37,609 nucleotides of DNA from Promethearchaeota archaeon (lineage in GTDB: Archaea; Asgardarchaeota; Lokiarchaeia; Sigyniarchaeales; SOKP01), in NCBI GenBank assembly GCA_008080735.1, contig SHMW01000039.1:1-37609 (forward strand), written 5' to 3'. The stretch's first letter is position 1, and each line of letters begins with the position of its first letter. This document shows, in pieces, positions 31,442 to 37,609 of the stretch. The position numbers were made by a program, and so were the translations under genes. The notes under the pieces are model-generated. The model was not told where the DNA came from and made no database searches. It saw nothing but the letters and a program-made list of their open reading frames with translations.

Positions 31442-32935
31442 ATGAGTAAAAAGCCTAATATCATATTTATTTTTGAAGACCATAAAGCGTATTACGGACA
31501 TGGGGAATTAGGAAAGGGGGGGAAAATCTATAAGCCAAATTTCGAGCGTATTGCAAATGAAGGAGTGGAATTTACCAATTCCTATACTGCGTGCCCACTC
31601 TGCGGACCCGCACGGAGAACAATTCTTACAGGCGTATATCCCCATAATCACGGAGAAATTAAAAATGAATCAAATGAAGAATATACCTATGAAATGTATT
31701 TCGAAAAATTAGCTGAGCAAGGGTATAAGAATTATTACTTTGGAAAATGGCATGCGGGACGAGGTACTGCACTCGATTTTGGATGTGAGGGATTTTCTGT
31801 ACCCGGATATGGGAATCCATATATGACACCCGAATATGAGAAATATTTGGAGGAAAATGATTTAGAATATATCCAAGTAAAAATCCAGAAAAATTTCGAT
31901 GATCCTATTTCAAAACACCTCGGGATTGAAGAGGGAGAGTTGTATGAGCCGAGATTCCCCGCGTATTCAGAATATGTTTCAGGGGTAATGACCACTCCAA
32001 AGGAGACTCATGAAGCTTTTTTTCTGACTAACATGGCTTGTGAGAAGCTTCGCGAAATTGCAAAGGATGGAAATAAGGAACCATTTCATATGCGAATCGA
32101 TTTTTGGGGCCCTCATGAACCTTATTTTGCCCCTCAAGAATTTATTGATAGGTATGACCCCGAATCGATCCCAGAACATCCCAATTTCATAGATAATTTA
32201 GATACAAAACCAGAAATATATAGGCGACAAAATGGCGATCTTATTAGTAAAGACAAGCATCTTATTTTGCCAAATCCATTGCCGTGGTCAGAATGGCAGA
32301 AAATTTTAGCTGTCAATTATGCGGAACAAACCTTAATAGATGAAGCTGCAGGTATTTTCCTTGATACTCTAGAAGAGTTAGGATTGGCAGAAAATACCAT
32401 CATTATATGGGCAGCAGATCACGGTGATGCAGTAGCGTGTCATGGAGGACATTTCGATAAAGATGCGTATATGCCGCAAGAGGTAATTAGGGTTCCCTTG
32501 GCGATTAAATGGCCGGGAGTGGTGGCTCCAGGACAAAAATGCGAGAAATTTGTAAGTAATGTGGATTATCCCCCAACGTTTCTAGATTTTGCGGGCACTA
32601 CATTTTCCAATCCGATCGATGGTGAAAGTTTATTGCCTCTATTAAAAAACAAGGAAGCGGAGTGGAAAGAGGAGCAATTTTGCGAGACGCATGGTCATTT
32701 TACCACAATAGTTGCAAGGGTTCTTATTACGGAGAGATATAAACATATCTATAATGAGGGATATATGGACGAACTTTATGATTTGAAAGAAGATCCTTTT
32801 GAATTGCATAATTTAATAAATGAAAAGGAGTATAGCCATATATTGGAAGATTTAAAGGCGCGGCTACAGCAATGGCGGAAGAATACCGGAGATAAAGTTA
32901 AATTTGACATGATAAAAGGAAAACGATTAAAATAA
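31442..32935 (+). CDS. Type I (formylglycine) sulfatase, first of a tandem pair
   Basis: Sulfatase of 497 residues without a signal peptide. The opening KPNIIFIFEDHKAYYGHGE gives the first metal site (Asp13, His14). Cys54 starts CGPARRTILTG, the canonical C-x-P-A-R formylglycine motif. Mid-protein, PFHMRIDFWGPHEPYFAP and later IIWAADHGDAVACHGGHFDKD (second metal site) follow. The end ELYDLKEDPFELHNL matches the sulfatase C-terminus. It belongs to a choline-sulfatase/exosulfatase-like branch distinct from the CMPNR pair at 3.8 and 14.3 kb. The second copy follows after 26 bases. The natural ester is unknown. Confidence 0.9.
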   Translation: MSKKPNIIFIFEDHKAYYGHGELGKGGKIYKPNFERIANEGVEFTNSYTACPLCGPARRTILTGVYPHNHGEIKNESNEEYTYEMYFEKLAEQGYKNYYFGKWHAGRGTALDFGCEGFSVPGYGNPYMTPEYEKYLEENDLEYIQVKIQKNFDDPISKHLGIEEGELYEPRFPAYSEYVSGVMTTPKETHEAFFLTNMACEKLREIAKDGNKEPFHMRIDFWGPHEPYFAPQEFIDRYDPESIPEHPNFIDNLDTKPEIYRRQNGDLISKDKHLILPNPLPWSEWQKILAVNYAEQTLIDEAAGIFLDTLEELGLAENTIIIWAADHGDAVACHGGHFDKDAYMPQEVIRVPLAIKWPGVVAPGQKCEKFVSNVDYPPTFLDFAGTTFSNPIDGESLLPLLKNKEAEWKEEQFCETHGHFTTIVARVLITERYKHIYNEGYMDELYDLKEDPFELHNLINEKEYSHILEDLKARLQQWRKNTGDKVKFDMIKGKRLK

Positions 32936-32961
32936 TATATTAATAAAAAAGAGATATTAAT

Positions 32962-34467
32962 ATGAGTCAAAAACCAAATATTATTTATATTTTACAGGAT
33001 CATCATGCTTATTATGGGCATGGGAAAATGTTTGGAGGTCCCGAAGTTCAGCGCCCAAATTTGAAACGATTTGCAAAACAAGGCGTCGAATTCACGAGGG
33101 CATATACCGCATGTCCATTATGTGGGCCAGCGCGAAGAACCATGCTAACTGGGTTATATCCCCACAGTCATGGGGAGATTAAAAATGAAACTAACCACAA
33201 ATATGATAAGGAACTTTATTTTGAAAAATTACAGCAAGAGGGATATGAGTTATATTATTTTGGCAAATGGCATGCGGGAAAAGGAGTTCCAATGGATTTC
33301 GGATGTAAGGGATTTTCAACTCCCGGATATGGAAATCCGTATATTACTCCAGAATATAGAGAATATCTGAAGAACCATGATTTTCCGCATTTTGAAGTTA
33401 AAATTGAGCATAGCCTCTTAGATCCTGAACATAATTATACAAAAGTCCTTGATGTCTACGAAGGAGAAACTCACTCACCGAGTTTTGTAAGTTCCTCGGA
33501 ACATGCTTCAGGTATAATGACAACTCCAAAAGAAACCCATGAAGCGTTTTTTATTTCGGCGCTTGCTTGTGACCAACTTGATAAAATTGCCAAGTCTGGA
33601 AATACGCGTCCATTTCACATGAGAGTGGATTTCTGGGGTCCTCACCAACCATATTATGCTGCCCAAGAATATTTTGACTTGTATGACCCCGAATCGATAC
33701 CGGAATATCCCAGCTTCAGAGAAGATCTAAAAGATAAACCAGAAATATACAAAAAAGATGTGAATTATCCAACCTCGGAAGATGGAGAATTATTATATCC
33801 TAATCCGCTACCTTGGTCAGTATGGCAAGAAATCATAGTAGCTAATTACGCCCAACAAACTCTAATGGATGAGGCTATTGGAAAAATACTTGATAAATTA
33901 AAAGAGCTGGGATTGGAAGAAAACACAATGATCATTTGGACATCCGATCATGGTGATGCTCTGGCGAGTCATGGAGGGCATTTTGACAAGGACGTATATC
34001 TGCCAGAAGAGATGATTAGAATTCCATTTTTTATTCGATTTCCGGGTAAAATACCGGAGGGAATTGCCAGTGAGAAATTGGTAAGTAATATTGATGTCGC
34101 TCCCACGATCCTTGATGCTGCGGGAACAAGATTCTCTGAACCAGTTCATGGTAGGAGTGTTCTATCCATTTTTGAAGAAGCACAAAATCAGTGGCGTGAG
34201 GATTTAATGTGTGAAACAAACGGTCACATTACTCGACATTTGGGACGAGCTCTCATTTATGATGGATTTAAATACATCTACAATGAAGATGCATTAGATG
34301 AGCTTTACAATCTGGAAGAAGACCCCTATGAACTCCATAACTTAATTTACAATGAGAAATATAAGGAAATATTATCCGAAATGAAAAACAGATTAGACAC
34401 TTGGAGAGACAAAACTAATGATGATATCACTCTTGATAATATCAAAGGAAAAAGACTGAAAAGATAA
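32962..34467 (+). CDS. Type I (formylglycine) sulfatase, second of a tandem pair
   Basis: A 501-residue sulfatase very similar to the preceding gene along its whole length: KPNIIYILQDHHAYYGHGK, Cys54 in CGPARRTMLTG, YYFGKWHAGKGVPMDFGCKGF, PFHMRVDFWGPHQPYYAA, IIWTSDHGDALASHGGHFDKD and ELYNLEEDPYELHNL. The metal ligand region QDHHA differs from EDHKA in copy one, at positions that may bind the leaving group. Both are cytoplasmic. The 26-base spacing and lack of a promoter between them make this a tandem duplication in one transcript, perhaps for two related esters. It converges on the nitroreductase gene with 17 bases between; a T-tract follows at 34473. Confidence 0.9.
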   Translation: MSQKPNIIYILQDHHAYYGHGKMFGGPEVQRPNLKRFAKQGVEFTRAYTACPLCGPARRTMLTGLYPHSHGEIKNETNHKYDKELYFEKLQQEGYELYYFGKWHAGKGVPMDFGCKGFSTPGYGNPYITPEYREYLKNHDFPHFEVKIEHSLLDPEHNYTKVLDVYEGETHSPSFVSSSEHASGIMTTPKETHEAFFISALACDQLDKIAKSGNTRPFHMRVDFWGPHQPYYAAQEYFDLYDPESIPEYPSFREDLKDKPEIYKKDVNYPTSEDGELLYPNPLPWSVWQEIIVANYAQQTLMDEAIGKILDKLKELGLEENTMIIWTSDHGDALASHGGHFDKDVYLPEEMIRIPFFIRFPGKIPEGIASEKLVSNIDVAPTILDAAGTRFSEPVHGRSVLSIFEEAQNQWREDLMCETNGHITRHLGRALIYDGFKYIYNEDALDELYNLEEDPYELHNLIYNEKYKEILSEMKNRLDTWRDKTNDDITLDNIKGKRLKR

Positions 34468-34484
34468 ATGCAATTTTTTTTAAT

Positions 34485-35381
34485 TTAAATCCAATCGACT
34501 TTCAGTTCTTCTCTCGGTGGAATTCTTTGATAGGTGGCGACGGGATATCCAATAGCTAAAGAATATCCAACACGATGATCTTTCGGGATATTCAAAAGCT
34601 TTTTAATTTTTTTTGATCTGTTGGAAAAATAGGTTAGATACCCTAAAGAACACGTGCCTAAGCCTAATAATTCAGCACCCAACATGATTTGAGCTGCTGC
34701 GAGAGAAGTATCTTCAGAAATCCCTCCAAGTTCCGCCTCGCCGTGAATACTAATAAGCTGACCATTCCAACACCAAAAATCAACACCCTCCTCAACTTTT
34801 TGTAATATCCATTTTGTTTGCGGCAACATTTCTAATGATTGCTCTAGTCCTTTTTCTGACATCTGAGTTTTCAATATTTCCCTTCCACGCTCCTCTTCAG
34901 CTAAGTTAACAAACATTTTCATCTGGTTATTCAATTCTTTTGAAATTTGGGAGACGATTTTCTTATCGGTCACCACGGAGAAATATAGATTCTGAGTGTT
35001 TTTAGCGGTGGGGGAATACCGCGTCAGGTTGAGAATTTTTTCAATCTCGCTTTTCGGAACTTCTTTATCTTTGAATTGTCTTCGGGATCTGCGTAGCAAA
35101 GCCAGATTTTTGAATGATTCAAATGAAGGTATATGTTGTTGGAGTTTTTTTACCTTTCTCATTTCTGCTTTGTCGTAATTTTTCAGATGAATTGCCTGAA
35201 CCGGGCATATAGCAACGCAATGCCCACATTCGATGCATGTATCTTCGAAGATATCTGCTATCTTTAGAATTTCCTCGTCTATGTAATATAATTGAGCGGG
35301 ACAAGCACCAATACACGCTTCACATTTCGTACATTTTTCTCTGTCTACTTCGATAAGAGAATTACTTATATTTTCCATCAT
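34485..35381 (-). CDS. Ferredoxin-nitroreductase fusion
   Basis: A 298-residue two-domain flavoprotein. The N-terminus has two [4Fe-4S] motifs: C17-x2-C20-x2-C23-x3-C27-P and C49-x2-C52-x2-C55-x3-C59-P. From about residue 85 a nitroreductase domain follows: LLRRSRRQFKDKEVPKSEIEKIL, RYSPTAKNTQNLYFSVV and a C-terminal GLGTCSLGYL...IPKDHRVGYSLAIGYP. RRSRR-F and SPTAKNTQ contact FMN in this family. Archaeal and clostridial relatives reduce nitro compounds or other acceptors with ferredoxin electrons. ATG at 35381 is used here; TTG at 35408 would add nine residues with no family sequence. It might supply reduction steps to the sulfatase products, but this is only a position-based idea. Confidence 0.88.
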   Translation of the reverse strand: MMENISNSLIEVDREKCTKCEACIGACPAQLYYIDEEILKIADIFEDTCIECGHCVAICPVQAIHLKNYDKAEMRKVKKLQQHIPSFESFKNLALLRRSRRQFKDKEVPKSEIEKILNLTRYSPTAKNTQNLYFSVVTDKKIVSQISKELNNQMKMFVNLAEEERGREILKTQMSEKGLEQSLEMLPQTKWILQKVEEGVDFWCWNGQLISIHGEAELGGISEDTSLAAAQIMLGAELLGLGTCSLGYLTYFSNRSKKIKKLLNIPKDHRVGYSLAIGYPVATYQRIPPREELKVDWI

Positions 35382-35503
35382 TGATAATTCATCTATGATT
35401 TTATTCAATATAACGTTAATTACATTTGGAATTCAAAAACTAAAGTATAATTAAGCGAAAAAAATAGAAAAAGAAGAGATATTGCTATAGGAAATTTCCT
35501 CTC

Positions 35504-37558
35504 TTAATCAGATTCATCCTGTTGGCGATTTTTAAGAACCAGCATCTCGATAAGTTGATTAATACGTGGCACCATAGCAGAGGGATTGGGTAAATCTCCC
35601 TCAGAGAGAAGACAATTTTCGAATAATTGGATCACGATGGGCTTAACCATTTTATTATCTTTATCCTCCTTATAGACCTGAATCAAGTTCTGAATGATCG
35701 GATGATTTGGATTGAACTCAAGAATCTTCTTAGGGATGTTGAACTTTTCTCCAGAGAAGGATTGTGTCCAATAACGCATCGCTCGTTGCTGACTTGAAGT
35801 GGGACCTCCCGCCGGATTAGCCAATCGGCAAGGACTACCATATAATTTATCTGAAGTTTTTGCCTCAACAATCTTATCTTCTAATATTGATTCCACATAG
35901 TCCAAGAAGGATTCCACTTCCTTGGGAACTTTCTTTTCTTCTTCTTTCTCCTCTTCCTCCTCTTCACCTTCTTTTTCCTCCTTTTCAGCCACATCTATCG
36001 GAGAGAACTGAATGTATTCCATTTCTTTCTCATCTCCCTCACCTTTTTCTATTTTATAGTCGTTCATATTCATCATCAAGAAATTGTCAACGGGTTGGTC
36101 AAAAAGGATTACCTCGATGTCGTTTTCCATATAATACCCCAGATGTGGAGACATCTTCATCGTCTCTAAATCTTCTCCAACTAAATAGAATATTTTTTCT
36201 TGGTCTTCCTTCATTCGATCAAGGTACTCTTGCAAACTAATCAGTTCATCATCCTCTGTCTTTGAGGTTTTCACACGAATTAAATCTTTAAGTTTGTCCT
36301 TACGTGCGACATCTGAGATTATCCCTTCCTTGATAAAATGGTTAAATTCATTCCAAAAGGTCATATATTTTTCCTTATCTTTTTCAGCAAGATCCTTAAG
36401 TTCTCTGATAAGCTTTTTTACAATTAATCCGCTCATCTTCATCATTAATCGATTGGATTGGATAGTTTCTCTGGAGATATTCAACGGGATATCTTCAGAT
36501 TCGAGAACACCTTTCACGAATCTCATCCACTGAGGAATCAGCTCCTTACAATTTTGCATAATCATAACATTCTTGGAATATAATGCTAAACCGTAATCTG
36601 TTTCCGGTTGGAGAATGTCTTGTGAAGGAGATTCTGGAATATAAAGAATAGAGCGAAATCGTACGCGACCGCTCACTTGATAATTGAGAACGTGTAAATA
36701 ATCATCATATCGGTTGGATATATAGTGGTAAAACTCTTTATACTCCTCTTCGGTAATCTCATCCTTCTTTTTCTTCCATATTGGTTCGACTTGATTAACT
36801 GGCCCCTTTTCTTCTACTCCTTCTCCCTCCTCTTCTGCTTTCTCTTCTGCTTCCTCTTCTTCTTTCTCCTCAACTTTTATTTTCCCGGTTTCGGGAATAG
36901 TACCTTCTTCGAGTTCATAGATATAGATCGGAAATGGTACAAAATTTGAATATTTCTTTATGATTCTTTGAAGGCGGAACTCGTTTAAATATTCCTCCTC
37001 TTCTTCATTTAAGTATAAAATAACATCCGTACCCCTTTTTTGCTTCTCTACTGTTTTGATATTAAACTTCCCTGTTCCATCAGATTCCCATTCATAAGCA
37101 TCTTCTTCTTTTAAGTATGATTTAGTCCGCACCTTTACATTATTTGCAATCATAAATACAGAATAGAACCCAATTCCAAATTGTCCGATTATATCTAAGT
37201 CCACCGTCTTTTCTTCTTTATCTCTCATTTCTTGTAGTTTTTTAATGAACTTCTCTGTGCCACTTCCCGCTATCGTGCCTAAATCATTAATAAGCTCATT
37301 CTTGCCCATCCCAACCCCATAGTCTCGGACCGTGATCGTGTGCTCATCTGGATTAAAATAGATTTCAATACGCAACTCTTCGTCGGGATCTTCGATGTCT
37401 CTATTCGTTAACAGAATAAATTTAATTTTCTTAAGTGCGTCCACCGCATTGCTGACCAACTCTCTCAAAAAAATCTCTTTATGCTTGTATAAAGACTTGC
37501 TTAAGATATCCAGCAGTTTTTTAATTTCCGCTTGAAATTCATACTCTTGCTCGCTCAT
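35504..37558 (-). CDS. htpG: HtpG/Hsp90 chaperone with acidic linker
   Basis: Hsp90 family ATP-dependent chaperone of 684 residues. The GHKL ATPase domain is clear: EIFLRELVSNAVDAL (Glu33, Asn37), VRDYGVGMGKNELI (Asp79), GTIAGSGT and IGQFGIGFYSVFM. The middle domain has LNISRETIQSNRLM with the catalytic arginine. Between the two, at about 217-255, is a charged linker rich in Glu and Lys, as in eukaryotic Hsp90; bacterial HtpG lacks it. A second acidic insert precedes the C-terminal dimerisation domain (about 530-560). The C-terminus is QQDESD, without the MEEVD of cytosolic eukaryotic Hsp90. Archaeal Hsp90s are rare. A T-rich tract at 35459-35480 (minus strand) follows it. Confidence 0.93.
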   Translation of the reverse strand: MSEQEYEFQAEIKKLLDILSKSLYKHKEIFLRELVSNAVDALKKIKFILLTNRDIEDPDEELRIEIYFNPDEHTITVRDYGVGMGKNELINDLGTIAGSGTEKFIKKLQEMRDKEEKTVDLDIIGQFGIGFYSVFMIANNVKVRTKSYLKEEDAYEWESDGTGKFNIKTVEKQKRGTDVILYLNEEEEEYLNEFRLQRIIKKYSNFVPFPIYIYELEEGTIPETGKIKVEEKEEEEAEEKAEEEGEGVEEKGPVNQVEPIWKKKKDEITEEEYKEFYHYISNRYDDYLHVLNYQVSGRVRFRSILYIPESPSQDILQPETDYGLALYSKNVMIMQNCKELIPQWMRFVKGVLESEDIPLNISRETIQSNRLMMKMSGLIVKKLIRELKDLAEKDKEKYMTFWNEFNHFIKEGIISDVARKDKLKDLIRVKTSKTEDDELISLQEYLDRMKEDQEKIFYLVGEDLETMKMSPHLGYYMENDIEVILFDQPVDNFLMMNMNDYKIEKGEGDEKEMEYIQFSPIDVAEKEEKEGEEEEEEKEEEKKVPKEVESFLDYVESILEDKIVEAKTSDKLYGSPCRLANPAGGPTSSQQRAMRYWTQSFSGEKFNIPKKILEFNPNHPIIQNLIQVYKEDKDNKMVKPIVIQLFENCLLSEGDLPNPSAMVPRINQLIEMLVLKNRQQDESD

Positions 37559-37609
37559 ATATAAAAAAATTAAATTTGATTTTTAAAAATTATTTTTATA
37601 TTTTTAAAT

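Noticed and set aside
35860..36240. Long plus-strand frame (about 126 codons) opposite htpG
   Set aside because: It is the antisense of the acidic Glu-rich segment, giving a Ser/Leu/Pro-rich low-complexity product without family features.
1..37609. tRNA, rRNA and CRISPR arrays
   Set aside because: No cloverleaf with a G-T-T-C arm, no rRNA-like stretch and no regularly spaced long repeats were seen while reading the intergenic regions; the only spaced repeats are short operator-like ones.

Overview
The window is about 37.6 kb of AT-rich DNA (roughly one third G+C by eye). The genes are preceded by TATA-like boxes of the archaeal type, often combined with GGTG or AGGAG ribosome-binding sites, and T-rich tracts follow many of them. 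The content is that of an anaerobic archaeon: many [4Fe-4S] ferredoxin-type proteins, a reductive-dehalogenase-like pair, a corrinoid-type UROD-family protein, and glycoprotein-like surface proteins with an N-terminal signal and a C-terminal anchor. A PARP-type zinc finger protein and an Hsp90 with an acidic charged linker point to an Asgard (Promethearchaeota, Loki-like) archaeon. That placement is inference, because no rRNA or other marker gene is present.

Layout. (1) 0.1-0.8 kb: a VapBC toxin-antitoxin pair. (2) 0.85-3.6 kb: an HxlR-type redox regulator divergent from a small Cys protein, a cupin and an ABC exporter; the shared promoter holds five ATACTT half-sites. (3) 3.8-16.6 kb: a large divergent cluster. 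The minus arm is DUF169 - MFS transporter - type I sulfatase. The plus arm is HTH/ferredoxin - RdhA/QueG-like protein - alkylsulfatase-like MBL - second DUF169 - AtsA-like MBL - second RdhA/QueG-like protein - second type I sulfatase - wHTH protein. A Tyr-less SDR follows on the opposite strand. (4) 17.5-20 kb: tandem MscS channels and a ferritin. (5) 20.2-23.75 kb (minus): an apparent operon of a STAY-GREEN (Mg-dechelatase) homologue, class II photolyase, a TudS-YbgA fusion and an Asp/Glu racemase. (6) 23.9-26 kb: two paralogous surface proteins flanking a PARP-finger protein. (7) 26.15-26.4 kb: the eroded 3' end of an IS605-type tnpB with its downstream omega-RNA-like region. (8) 26.5-30 kb: PadR regulator - ABC ATPase - permease - signal/anchor protein. 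(9) 30.1-34.5 kb: a UROD-like protein with a remodelled zinc site, divergent from two tandem sulfatases. (10) 34.5-37.6 kb: a ferredoxin-nitroreductase and HtpG/Hsp90.

How it fits together. Region 3 reads as a cytoplasmic catabolic unit for an unknown organosulfate: MFS import, ester cleavage by several sulfatase families, then redox work by ferredoxin and RdhA-like proteins. Region 9 adds two more sulfatases, so there are four type I sulfatases in the window. No sulfatase-maturing enzyme is visible. The most unexpected gene is the STAY-GREEN homologue: chlorophyll is not expected here, so another metallated tetrapyrrole, or a light-related link through the photolyase operon, is possible.
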